64,000 nt of DNA from Thaumasiovibrio sp047250365 (GTDB lineage: Bacteria > Pseudomonadota > Gammaproteobacteria > Enterobacterales > Vibrionaceae), in the NCBI RefSeq assembly GCF_047250365.1, contig NZ_JBLBVL010000022.1:9167-73166 (forward strand). Reading direction: 5' to 3'. Of this stretch, positions 33,684 to 41,820 are shown in pieces. Position 1 is the first letter of the stretch, and every line of letters begins with the position of its first letter. Made by a program: the position numbers and the translations under genes. The notes below the pieces were generated by a model. That model saw nothing but the letters and a program-made list of their open reading frames with translations. It made no database searches and was not told the DNA's origin.

Positions 33684-33712
33684 CATCAAGTAACACACTA
33701 AAATCAAATACA

Positions 33713-33739
33713 AAGGCAGTCGATAAGACTGCCTTTTCT
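33713..33739 (+). terminator. Terminator after accC
   Basis: AAGGCAGTC and GACTGCCTT form a 9-bp stem with a 5-nt loop and a short T-run, about 30 bp after the accC stop. Confidence 0.8.
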
Positions 33740-33862
33740 GATCTGTCACCGATCAAACTTAGATCTCGATACAGGAAAACATGGCATTTCGTCGCCGCTT
33801 TTGCCAGAATGCGCGTTTTTAACGCACATATCATGCATCGGCACGCTGTCAAAGGAGTTCGC

Positions 33863-34132
33863 ATGCACACTCTGCTATCTCGTTACCATCAAGCGCATCG
33901 CGAAGCGCGCTGGGCGCTAGGTCTCGCTCTCGCCTACTTTGTTTGGTGGTATTGCTCAGCCTATGGCTTTGCACCACAAGATGAAGCATTACCCACACTT
34001 TACTGGGGAATGCCACTATGGTTTCTGCTCGCCTGTGTCGCCGGACCCATTATTTTTACACTGCTATGCGCCGTAATGGTGAAGTTCGTCTACCGTGACA
34101 TGCCTCTGGATGTGGAGGAAGAGAGTGAATAA
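33863..34132 (+). CDS. yhdT: YhdT-family small membrane protein
   Basis: An 89-residue inner-membrane protein with two helices (about 15-35 and 50-72). The segment AHREARWALGLALAYFVWWY and the end MVKFVYRDMPLD match YhdT, which in E. coli lies just before panF. The start at 33863 has AAAGGAG before it; an upstream ATG would add 18 residues. It overlaps panF by 8 bp, so the two are translationally coupled and it may be an accessory of PanF. Function unproven. Confidence 0.9.
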   Translation: MHTLLSRYHQAHREARWALGLALAYFVWWYCSAYGFAPQDEALPTLYWGMPLWFLLACVAGPIIFTLLCAVMVKFVYRDMPLDVEEESE

Positions 34133-35567
34133 TCCTCTACTTATCCCTGTTGTTCTTTACTTAGCCGCGATGTTTGCTATCGCTTGGTGGTCTCGTCGTG
34201 CTCAACAAGGCAACTTTCTAACCGAGTACCTTGTTGGCAACCGCACCATGGGGGGCTTTATGCTCGCCATGACATTAGCGGCAACCTATGCCAGTGCCAG
34301 TTCTTTTATTGGTGGGCCTGGTGCGGCCTATCAGTTTGGCTTAGGTTGGGTATTGCTGGCTATGATTCAATTGCCAGCAGCTTGGTTAACGTTAGGCGTG
34401 CTAGGAAAGAAATTTGCCATTGAAGCGCGACGCCATAATGCACTCACCATCAACGATATGCTCTATGCGCGTTACCAGCATCGCGGTGTGGTTATCCTTG
34501 CCTCGGTAGCCTTACTGCTGGCCTTTCTCGGTACCATGGTAGTGCAATTCGTTGGTGCAGCCCGCTTACTTGAAACCGTAACAGGCTTGGGCTATTTGCC
34601 CTCTCTGAGCATCTTCGCAATTACCGTCGGACTGTATACCTCCATTGGCGGCTTTCGTGCCGTCGCGCTGACTGATAGCCTACAAGGCATTATGATGCTA
34701 ATTGGTACCTTCGCGTTATTAATAGGGGTCCTTATCGCTGGAGACGGCTTAGGGAACCTAGTCACTGAACTTCATCGCATCGACCCAGGGTTGGTCTCTC
34801 CGCATGGGCCAGATGGCTTCATTAGCCAACCATTTATTCTGAGCTTCTGGATACTGGTCTGCTTCGGGGTTATTGGTCTGCCTCACGCAGCCTTTCGCTG
34901 TATGACGTATCGCGATAGCCGCGCGTTTCACCGTGGTATAGTCATTAGCACCATTATGATGGCAATTTTAATGCTGGGTATGCACCTTGCGGGGGCATTA
35001 GGCCGTGCCATCGTGCCCGAAATTGCGGTGCCCGATCAGATCATGCCGACGTTAATGATGACAGTGCTGCCACCATTCGTTGCAGGGCTCTTTCTGGCCG
35101 GACCAATGGCGGCGATTATGTCGACCATTGATTCACAGCTGATTCAGGCTTCTGCCACCATGGTGAAAGATCTCTACCTAAACTACATTAACCCGCAAGC
35201 CAACAGTGACAACCACAAGCTCAGCAAGTTGTCACGCTGGACAACGGTTATCTTTACCGTGATTGTGTTCGTCGCAGCCACCAATCCTCCGCAGATGATT
35301 ATTTGGTTAAACCTCACTGCCATGGGGGCACTACAAGCGGTTTTCCTTTGGCCTTTAGTACTCGGGCTATACTGGAAACAAGCAAATGCACACGGCGCGT
35401 TCAGCTCAATGCTGGTGGGGCTGGTCTCTTACATCACCCTCAGTGTCATTAAACCGGATCTTCACGGCGTACATATTATCGTACCAACGTTAAGCTTGGG
35501 CTTGATCAGTTTTGTTGCCGTAAGCCTACTCACACAGCCAACTCGCCATGCTGAGCTGGCGCAGTAA
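34125..35567 (+). CDS. panF: Sodium/pantothenate symporter
   Basis: PanF imports pantothenate, the CoA precursor, with Na+. The 480-residue SSS-family protein has about 13 helices and begins at a GTG at 34125, with GAGGAAGA upstream inside the end of yhdT. TEYLVGNRTMGGFMLAMTLAATYASASSFIGGPGAAY is split over helix 1-2 and is the sodium-symporter signature. It is followed by prmA after 74 bp, the conserved yhdT-panF-prmA order of enterobacteria. It differs from the other two SSS proteins in the window, which lack YhdT partners. Confidence 0.94.
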   Translation: MNNPLLIPVVLYLAAMFAIAWWSRRAQQGNFLTEYLVGNRTMGGFMLAMTLAATYASASSFIGGPGAAYQFGLGWVLLAMIQLPAAWLTLGVLGKKFAIEARRHNALTINDMLYARYQHRGVVILASVALLLAFLGTMVVQFVGAARLLETVTGLGYLPSLSIFAITVGLYTSIGGFRAVALTDSLQGIMMLIGTFALLIGVLIAGDGLGNLVTELHRIDPGLVSPHGPDGFISQPFILSFWILVCFGVIGLPHAAFRCMTYRDSRAFHRGIVISTIMMAILMLGMHLAGALGRAIVPEIAVPDQIMPTLMMTVLPPFVAGLFLAGPMAAIMSTIDSQLIQASATMVKDLYLNYINPQANSDNHKLSKLSRWTTVIFTVIVFVAATNPPQMIIWLNLTAMGALQAVFLWPLVLGLYWKQANAHGAFSSMLVGLVSYITLSVIKPDLHGVHIIVPTLSLGLISFVAVSLLTQPTRHAELAQ

Positions 35568-35641
35568 TCACAGCGCGCGCAGTGAGCTTTCATGCTAGAC
35601 TGCGCGCCATCTTTTTATGACTTTATTCAGAGTGAGCAATC

Positions 35642-36523
35642 ATGCCTTGGATTCAACTCAAACTCAACGCCACTGCCGATAACGCAGAAGCCATTGGTGA
35701 TATGCTAATGGAAGAGACAGGCGCTTTATCTGTCACCTTTCTCGATGCACAAGATACTCCAGTATTCGAACCTTTACCGGGCGAAACTCGCCTATGGGGA
35801 GATACGGATATTGTTGGCCTCTATGATGCTGAGAGCGACATGACATGGGTCATTGAAGCCTTGCAGAACAGCCCTCTGCTAGCGAATGACTTTGCCCACA
35901 AAGTTGAACAACTCGAAGATAAAGATTGGGAACGCGAGTGGATGGATAACTTCCACCCTATGCGATTCGGCCAGCGTTTATGGATCTGTCCTAGCTGGCG
36001 CGATGTTCCCGACGAAAATGCGGTTAACGTCATGCTCGACCCAGGTCTGGCATTTGGTACGGGGACCCACCCAACCACAGCCCTTTGTTTAGAGTGGCTA
36101 GACGGTCAAGATTTAACCGGTAAAACTGTGGTCGACTTTGGCTGTGGGTCTGGCATTTTAGCCATTGCAGCGATTAAATTAGGTGCGGCAAAAGTGATCG
36201 GTATTGATATCGACCCACAAGCAATTATTGCTTCCAAAGATAACGCTGAACGCAATGGTGTCGCTGACAAGTTAGCGCTATTCCTACCTCAAGATCAACC
36301 TGAAGGTCTATTAGCCGATATCGTCGTGGCCAATATTCTTGCGGGCCCACTGCGCGAACTGTCAGGGCCAATAAAGGCCTTAGTTAAGCCACAAGGCAAA
36401 CTCGCTATTTCTGGTGTTTTAGCAACCCAAGCTGACGATGTGGCAAGCTTCTACAGTGATGAATTGGCTCTAGACCCAACCCAAGTAAAAGAGGATTGGT
36501 GCCGCATTTCAGGCCACAAGTAA
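35642..36523 (+). CDS. prmA: Ribosomal protein L11 methyltransferase
   Basis: PrmA trimethylates ribosomal protein L11, whose gene rplK lies at the far end of this window. The 293-residue protein has an N-terminal substrate-recognition domain (about 1-90) and a SAM-binding domain with VVDFGCGSGILAIAA (about residue 163) and the ANILAGPL motif (NxL-type) near residue 230. GAGTGAGC precedes the ATG. Identification is firm. Confidence 0.98.
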   Translation: MPWIQLKLNATADNAEAIGDMLMEETGALSVTFLDAQDTPVFEPLPGETRLWGDTDIVGLYDAESDMTWVIEALQNSPLLANDFAHKVEQLEDKDWEREWMDNFHPMRFGQRLWICPSWRDVPDENAVNVMLDPGLAFGTGTHPTTALCLEWLDGQDLTGKTVVDFGCGSGILAIAAIKLGAAKVIGIDIDPQAIIASKDNAERNGVADKLALFLPQDQPEGLLADIVVANILAGPLRELSGPIKALVKPQGKLAISGVLATQADDVASFYSDELALDPTQVKEDWCRISGHK

Positions 36524-36631
36524 CAGCCTGATAACACAGCGTAATTTGCCGCTGATGAAGTTTTTTTTTGCACAACTGGCTAATTTTTATCACTTTTTAT
36601 TAGTCAATAGCAAAATGCTCAAAAAATGGTC

Positions 36632-36660
36632 TTTTCAGGCGGCGAAAAAATGCGTAAAAT
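36632..36660 (+). promoter_or_regulatory. dusB-fis promoter with GC-rich discriminator
   Basis: TTTTCA (36632-36637), a 17-bp spacer and TAAAAT (36655-36660) are followed at once by GCGCGCCC. The layout resembles the E. coli fis promoter, where such a discriminator gives stringent and growth-rate control. It lies about 35 bp before dusB. Confidence 0.7.
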
Positions 36661-36694
36661 GCGCGCCCTTGCTGACATAGTAAGGTGACGTCTT

Positions 36695-37660
36695 TTGCAG
36701 ATTGGTTCTTATCAACTCGACAGTCCATTGATTGTCGCACCCATGGCGGGTGTAACCGACAGGCCATTTCGTGAACTGTGCTTGCGCTTTGGCGCAGGAA
36801 TGGCAGTAAGCGAGATGATGACTGCTAACCCTGATTGCTGGGATACCCAGAAATCAAGGCAGCGTATGGTGCATGAAGGTGAATCGGGCGTTCGCTCGGT
36901 TCAAATTGCAGGTGCCGATCCACAACTGATGGCTGATGCCGCACGCTTTAGCGTTAAGCATGGCGCACAAGTTGTAGATATCAATATGGGTTGTCCGGCC
37001 AAGAAGGTAAACAAAAGATTGGCAGGCTCGGCATTATTACAGCATCCCGCTCTGATAGAAGAGATTCTAACAGCGGTGGTAAATGCCGTCGATGTCCCTG
37101 TTACGCTGAAAACGCGTACAGGCTGGGATCCTGAAAGCCGAAACTGTGTCGAAATCGCACAGCTCGCAGAGCATTGTGGTATACAAGCACTGGCCCTTCA
37201 CGGTCGTACACGTGCTTGTATGTACAAAGGCGACGCGGAATACGATTCAATTAAAGCAGTTAAGCAAGCCGTGTCTATCCCGGTGATTGCCAATGGTGAT
37301 ATTGATTCACCAGAAAAAGCTCGCTTTGTGCTGGAGTATACCGGTGCAGATGCTTTAATGATTGGTCGCCCTGCACAAGGAAGACCATGGATTTTCCGGG
37401 AAATCCAACACTACTTAACAACAGGTGAAACGCTTCCTGCTCCTTCTTTTGAAGAGATCAGTGAAACTATGTTGGGTCATGTCGCTGAACTGCACCGCTT
37501 TTATGGTGAGTTCTTAGGCCCGAGAATCGCGCGTAAGCACGTTTCTTGGTATTTACAGGCGCATGACACTGATAAAGCCTTTCGCCGTACCTTCAACGCA
37601 ATTGAGGATGCCACAGCGCAACTCATTGCGCTGCAAGGCTACTTCGACAACGTTGCATAA
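36695..37660 (+). CDS. dusB: tRNA-dihydrouridine synthase B
   Basis: DusB reduces uridine to dihydrouridine in tRNA using FMN and NADPH. The 321-residue protein starts at a TTG at 36695, 8 bp after AAGGTG, giving the usual family start LDSPLIVAPMAGVTDRPFR. MGCPAKKVN contains the catalytic cysteine, and ALHGRTR and GRPAQGRPWIF are family motifs. The rare start codon fits the low level expected for this first gene of the fis operon. fis starts 22 bp downstream. Confidence 0.97.
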   Translation: MQIGSYQLDSPLIVAPMAGVTDRPFRELCLRFGAGMAVSEMMTANPDCWDTQKSRQRMVHEGESGVRSVQIAGADPQLMADAARFSVKHGAQVVDINMGCPAKKVNKRLAGSALLQHPALIEEILTAVVNAVDVPVTLKTRTGWDPESRNCVEIAQLAEHCGIQALALHGRTRACMYKGDAEYDSIKAVKQAVSIPVIANGDIDSPEKARFVLEYTGADALMIGRPAQGRPWIFREIQHYLTTGETLPAPSFEEISETMLGHVAELHRFYGEFLGPRIARKHVSWYLQAHDTDKAFRRTFNAIEDATAQLIALQGYFDNVA

Positions 37661-37682
37661 ATTCGAGAAGAGCTTACAGAAT

Positions 37683-37979
37683 ATGTTCGAACAAAACCTG
37701 ACTTCTGAACCATTAACAGTGACCACAGTAACTTCACAAGATCAAATCGCACAGAAACCATTGCGTGATTCAGTGAAAGCATCTTTGAAGAACTACCTAG
37801 CTCAACTGAATGGTCAGGATGTTAACGACCTGTATGAGCTTGTACTAGCAGAGGTTGAGCAGCCACTACTAGACACTATCATGCAGTACACTCGTGGTAA
37901 CCAGACTCGCGCTGCGAACATGATGGGTATCAACCGTGGTACTCTACGTAAGAAACTAAAAAAATACGGCATGAACTAA
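37683..37979 (+). CDS. fis: DNA-binding nucleoid protein Fis
   Basis: Fis is an abundant nucleoid-associated protein that peaks in early growth and activates rRNA promoters. The 98-residue length and the C-terminal helix-turn-helix with NQTRAANMMGINRGTLRKKLKKYGMN (read as two blocks) equal the E. coli protein. I used the ATG at 37683; a frame extending upstream overlaps dusB. It is co-transcribed with dusB from a stringent-type promoter. Confidence 0.99.
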   Translation: MFEQNLTSEPLTVTTVTSQDQIAQKPLRDSVKASLKNYLAQLNGQDVNDLYELVLAEVEQPLLDTIMQYTRGNQTRAANMMGINRGTLRKKLKKYGMN

Positions 37980-38006
37980 TACTCATCTCGTAAATTGTTG
38001 ATTTAA

Positions 38007-38042
38007 GCCGTGTTTCTCTTTTTAGGGGCGCGGCTTTTTTTT
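38007..38042 (+). terminator. Terminator of dusB-fis
   Basis: AAGCCGTG pairs with CGCGGCTT (one G-T pair) around a pyrimidine-rich loop, then a T8 run. Just beyond it TGTACATAT/ATATGTACA (38042-38065) forms a second 9-bp hairpin with an ACCCCC loop, with no T-run. Confidence 0.85.
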
Positions 38043-38085
38043 GTACATATACCCCCATATGTACACCGATGCACTTGTATAACCC

Positions 38086-38478
38086 CTAAAGCCCCAGCAC
38101 GGATCCCCACGGCAATAGCCACAAATTAAGTACCCCAAGGGCAATAATTGGCCACAGCGTGGCATGCATGCCGATAGCGCGGCCGTTAAAGCTATCATTA
38201 AGGATACCGGCAGCATGATAACAACGTCCAATCACGAAAATCAGACCGAAGATGTGCAACAACCATAGCGGGCCATTGTTATGCTCAAAACCAATCAGCA
38301 GTAGCAGGGCAATAGGCGCATACTCAGTACAGTTGCTGTGTGCTGCACGCGCCCTTTGCAAACGCTCATCACCACCATCACCATATTTTATCAACCCTTT
38401 ACGCCGTGCTTTAATAACCTGAATAGATAAAAAGCAGATCAGCCACCCCGTCAGGGCGACATATAGCATACTGACCAT
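38086..38478 (-). CDS. MAPEG-family membrane protein
   Basis: A 130-residue protein with four predicted helices (about 1-22, 52-75, 78-98 and 108-128). RLQRARAAHSNCTEYAPIALLL is close to the MAPEG signature (RAQRAHxNxxE) of membrane-bound glutathione/eicosanoid-type enzymes; bacterial members such as YecN are uncharacterised. I placed the start at 38478, where AAGGAG lies 5 bp before the ATG; a GTG two codons upstream is too close to that site. It is monocistronic, with no functional partner visible. Confidence 0.85.
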   Translation of the reverse strand: MVSMLYVALTGWLICFLSIQVIKARRKGLIKYGDGGDERLQRARAAHSNCTEYAPIALLLLIGFEHNNGPLWLLHIFGLIFVIGRCYHAAGILNDSFNGRAIGMHATLWPIIALGVLNLWLLPWGSVLGL

Positions 38479-38669
38479 AACCACTCCTTGCTCTTTTTAA
38501 TTCACTCAGTGTAGTCAGCATTTATCTTCACTGCGCAGTTTCCTTTAAAGGATCAGTCAACTCGCGCTAGCGATGTTCGCGATTGCAGTTTACGGGTGAT
38601 GAAAGATCAATACGCTAAGCAAACGGATTTAAAGCATGTGTAATGCGGGGCAGAAGAAAGTTGCAAATG

Positions 38670-38696
38670 CCATACAGCCATCAATTGGCTGTATGG
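38670..38696 (-). terminator. Hairpin after the large lipoprotein gene
   Basis: CCATACAGCCA and TGGCTGTATGG form an 11-bp perfect stem with a 5-nt loop, 15 bp past the stop. The U tract on the minus strand is weak, so termination strength is uncertain. Confidence 0.6.
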
Positions 38697-38710
38697 CAAC
38701 GTACACTTAA

Positions 38711-40591
38711 TTAATGACTGTAGTATTTTTGGTTCAATTGACGTTCTGCGAGATTATTAATCGACAGTGACATCGCTTGGGGCACTGGGTTGATATCGGG
38801 GCTAGAAACAAACTCATCGACAAAAGTAACCGTCGCTTCTCCGCTTTCATCAACGTTGATATTCAACACATGCCACCAATCCGTTTTATCCTGAACGGTA
38901 TTAGGTCTAAGAACATGGAGTTGATTATTCATCCGAAATTCAATACGCGTCTCTGCCGATGATATTTCCCCCTCACCACTAAAACGGTTTACAAGATAGC
39001 GATACGTACCAGGAAGCGCATAGGCAGGGATAGTGACCACCTCCGGTCCATAGCTCGTTGTATCATCCACATCCAAGAAGTAGGTCACCCCTTCAACATT
39101 GACTGAGCGATTACCAAAGTAGACATGAAACTCCGGCATGTCAGCTGCAGCGGGACCATATAAGTGGCTATCAAGATCTCGCGGATGCTGTCCCCATTTC
39201 AGGGTGATCGTCGTTAATGCCTCAGATAGCGTAAAGCACTCATTTAACTGAAAATCTGTCGATCCAACTTGCAACTCCGTGGTTTGGCTTAAATAACCAT
39301 GAATGCCTGATACCCTAACAGTAGAGTTCGGCTTAACCGGTAATTGAAAGTTTCCCTCAGCATCGCTATAAACAGACGAACGCCCATTATAGTCAGCCCC
39401 CTCACTACCAATACGCGCATTCGCAATTCGGACTCCGTCACCATCGGCAAGACAGCCATGGATATAAACAATCTCGTAAAGTCGATCGGCATTCCAAGTG
39501 GTGAAATGACTTACCTCGCCCAAGTAGAATGCCATGCCATTGTCGTAGCTTAGCGTGGCACTGCCCTCTTCAACCCAAATACCACTGCGACTATCAAAAT
39601 AGTACAACGGGATTGTTTCAGGAGGGTTAGTGCCCACGGCAGGAATACGAATCGTGGCAACGGCCCCAGGCGCTAGCTGCAATGCATTTCCCGCAGCATC
39701 AAAAAACTCAACATCAATTGCACCAAAGGACTCAATCGGCGAAAGACTACCATCGGCATTCTCTGTTACCATCTCGCCTGGCATCAAGTTAATATCCATC
39801 TCAGGATCAATCACCATCAACTCAGCTTCAAGGTTACCCGTTACGATCTCGCCTTGCGCATTCACTAAGCTAGCCGCTGGCAACTCAACCATTACAAGGT
39901 TATCGAGCACTAATTGACTGGCCTGACTATTGTCAAAGTTAACAAGACCATGAATGGGCGCTAGCAACAAGTTTTGATTATTGGGTAAATCTGACAGCGC
40001 AACGCGGACTGAATCCTCTGCGTAGCCGCGGCGATTAGCACGAATAACCATCAAATTTGTCGCTTCAATATCTAGCACACGAACAGAAAAGCTTCCTTGT
40101 TCTGTGGTTAGAGCACGATCAACTAAAGTTGAGTCAATGAGAAGCTCAATCTCCCCTTCTTCAATTGGCTCACCGTTATAGAAATCTTGCACCAAGCCAT
40201 TGAAGGTCAAGTACACCTGCTCCTGCAAGGAAAAGGAAACACGCTCTGTCTGTGCAGTCTTCTTTTGCGTAATTTCAATGACTACGTCTGATTGCGTCGT
40301 CTCTAACGTATTAGACGTATAGTGTATTACTCCTTCAGCATTCACCGACAAGTTATTAGGCGCATCGGTTACTTTGTAGCTAACAGGCAGATCACTCACC
40401 ACCTCTAACTGATATGTAAACGTCTCCCCTGTCTCGACGACTTGATTCTCAACCACTGACACTGAAAACTCAGGGACTTTGTCAGGCGTATTGTCCGCTG
40501 TCGCATCATCATCCGATGAGCTACCGCACGCCGCCAGCATCATCAACGCCGCCCCCATCAGCACGCCATTTAATACCGTCTTTACTTGCAT
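38711..40591 (-). CDS. Large lipoprotein with carboxypeptidase-regulatory-like and DUF2135-like domains
   Basis: A 626-residue predicted lipoprotein. Residues 1-24 are a signal peptide with lipobox LAAC, followed by an acidic Ser/Asp linker. Start at 40591 is set by GGAGAATAAA; 16 extra codons upstream are rejected. Next come a Cadherin/Ig-like repeat (about 40-110), a carboxypeptidase-regulatory-like domain (about 125-205), a beta-rich middle, a second regulatory-like domain with a DADGDG-like start (about 390-455) and a C-terminal domain with TLKWGQHPRDLDSHLYGP (about 460-570) that resembles the DUF2135 DLDxH motif. Probably cell-surface or periplasmic; function unknown. No partner gene adjacent. 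Confidence 0.72.
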   Translation of the reverse strand: MQVKTVLNGVLMGAALMMLAACGSSSDDDATADNTPDKVPEFSVSVVENQVVETGETFTYQLEVVSDLPVSYKVTDAPNNLSVNAEGVIHYTSNTLETTQSDVVIEITQKKTAQTERVSFSLQEQVYLTFNGLVQDFYNGEPIEEGEIELLIDSTLVDRALTTEQGSFSVRVLDIEATNLMVIRANRRGYAEDSVRVALSDLPNNQNLLLAPIHGLVNFDNSQASQLVLDNLVMVELPAASLVNAQGEIVTGNLEAELMVIDPEMDINLMPGEMVTENADGSLSPIESFGAIDVEFFDAAGNALQLAPGAVATIRIPAVGTNPPETIPLYYFDSRSGIWVEEGSATLSYDNGMAFYLGEVSHFTTWNADRLYEIVYIHGCLADGDGVRIANARIGSEGADYNGRSSVYSDAEGNFQLPVKPNSTVRVSGIHGYLSQTTELQVGSTDFQLNECFTLSEALTTITLKWGQHPRDLDSHLYGPAAADMPEFHVYFGNRSVNVEGVTYFLDVDDTTSYGPEVVTIPAYALPGTYRYLVNRFSGEGEISSAETRIEFRMNNQLHVLRPNTVQDKTDWWHVLNINVDESGEATVTFVDEFVSSPDINPVPQAMSLSINNLAERQLNQKYYSH

Positions 40592-40854
40592 TTTATTCTC
40601 CGTTTTTAGCGATAAGTCATTGGGTTTCACTGTGGTCAAAAAACGTCCACAGTGACAACGCTAAATTATCACAAGCTAACAGATGAACGTGTTGCCCACC
40701 TAAACAGCAGTAAATAAAAAACAAACAAAAACAGTGATATAAATAGACAAAACTAACAATACGACCACCGACAATTAGATTAACTACCATAAAAGCAATA
40801 GTAGCTGGCTATAACTTCTGTCAAAATAAAGATAGCCAGTCATAAGCACCAGAA
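40592..40854. other. AT-rich region upstream of the lipoprotein gene
   Basis: About 260 bp of AT-rich DNA. It must hold the lipoprotein gene promoter on the minus strand. I see no gene, strong hairpin or known operator in it. Confidence 0.4.
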
Positions 40855-40981
40855 GTGACCCAGTCAGTAGTTATATTGCGTGGAATTCTAATTAATGTGT
40901 CAGGCTGCGAGGCAGAAAATAGAAATGTGAAAGCAATAAATATATCAGTAGATAAAATCGCAGCCGAGAAGCAGTGTTGTG

Positions 40982-41107
40982 AAAAACAATCAGAAGCAGA
41001 TAGGCGTACGTGCCGGGGAGCAGTTAGTCGCTCGATTTAAGCAACCTAACTTACAAGCAGAAGTGGTTATCATGCCATCTCAGTTAATTGAACGTGAGTC
41101 AGCCTAG
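40982..41107 (+). pseudogene. Possible remnant of a decayed gene
   Basis: A reading frame of about 41 codons ending in TAG at 41105 reads IGVRAGEQLVARFKQPNLQ then AEVVIMPSQLIERESA, which looks like real protein sequence. It has no start or ribosome site and another frame (from 40855) covers its upstream side, as if a frameshift had split a small gene. I do not recognise the family. The gap between the lipoprotein gene and ppnP (40592-41203) otherwise holds no gene. Confidence 0.25.
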
Positions 41108-41203
41108 TTTTCTCAAGCTTTTATTCTGATCATCAACAGGATGCCACCATTACCCATCAGAGATGATGGGTAAGGCAGTAAGGTTCACGGCTGGTAGCGA
41201 CGA

Positions 41204-41485
41204 CTATAGGTAATCACAAAGGTAGGCTGTCGGATCAATCACGGTCACTTCAAAGCTCGAGTCACCCGGAACCTCAAAGCTATCGCCATTTGAATAAGTT
41301 TCCCAATCGACATGGCCAGGCAGCTTCACCGTTAACGCCCCTTTAATCACTGTCATTCGTTCTGGTGCAGCGGTTGTAAACTTAAATTCACCAGGCTGCA
41401 TTACGCCAACACTGGTTTTGTCACCCTTGTGTTCAAACCCTAGCGACGCGACAGCTCCATCAAAGTATTGATTGACGTTAATCAT
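41204..41485 (-). CDS. ppnP: Pyrimidine/purine nucleoside phosphorylase
   Basis: PpnP (YaiE, DUF1255) splits several nucleosides with phosphate into base and ribose 1-phosphate. The 93-residue cupin-type protein matches the usual 94 residues: INVNQYFDGAVASLGF at the start, GVMQPGEFKFTTAAPERMTVIKGAL in the middle (split cupin motif) and SFEVPGDSSFEV near the end. Start at 41485 has GAAGGG before it; the 44 extra upstream codons are not supported. It is a nucleotide-salvage gene beside purHD, on the other strand. Confidence 0.95.
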   Translation of the reverse strand: MINVNQYFDGAVASLGFEHKGDKTSVGVMQPGEFKFTTAAPERMTVIKGALTVKLPGHVDWETYSNGDSFEVPGDSSFEVTVIDPTAYLCDYL

Positions 41486-41686
41486 AGTAAACCCTTCTTG
41501 ATATTCAAAAAAGCACGCTAGCACACATTGAGCTATTGCGCCTAATAAATAAAGATAGAGATGTGAGATCCCTTCTGCCACACCACGACCCACCCCAATC
41601 ACATAGCAAACAGTCACGCCGCCATAACCGCAACGTTAATGGCCCACTCAACAACCCAACGACGAAAATAAAGTCAAAAACTGAGA

Positions 41687-41702
41687 TAGCAATCGATTGC
41701 GT
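41687..41702. promoter_or_regulatory. PurR operator upstream of purHD
   Basis: TAGCAATCGATTGCGT is a palindrome with the central CG and GCAA/TTGC arms of PurR boxes (consensus ACGCAAACGTTTGCGT). It overlaps the probable -35 of a promoter whose -10 is TAGAAT (41716-41721). Repression by hypoxanthine/guanine-bound PurR is expected. Confidence 0.75.
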
Positions 41703-41742
41703 CATCTTTTTATAGTAGAATACGCACCACATCATCGGGTGC

Positions 41743-41785
41743 TCACTAAAACCCAACATCATGGTTTTCATGTTGGCTTTAGTGA
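41743..41785 (+). other. Long hairpin in the purH leader
   Basis: TCACTAAA...CCAACAT pairs with ATGTTGG...TTTAGTGA, giving about 15 pairs in two stems separated by a small internal loop, around an 11-nt apical loop. It lies just after the inferred transcription start and 36 bp before the purH ATG. It has no T-run, so it is not a terminator. It may stabilise the mRNA 5' end or influence translation. Confidence 0.55.
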
Positions 41786-41820
41786 ATATCCTATCCCCTT
41801 ATCTTTGAGAGATAACTGCA

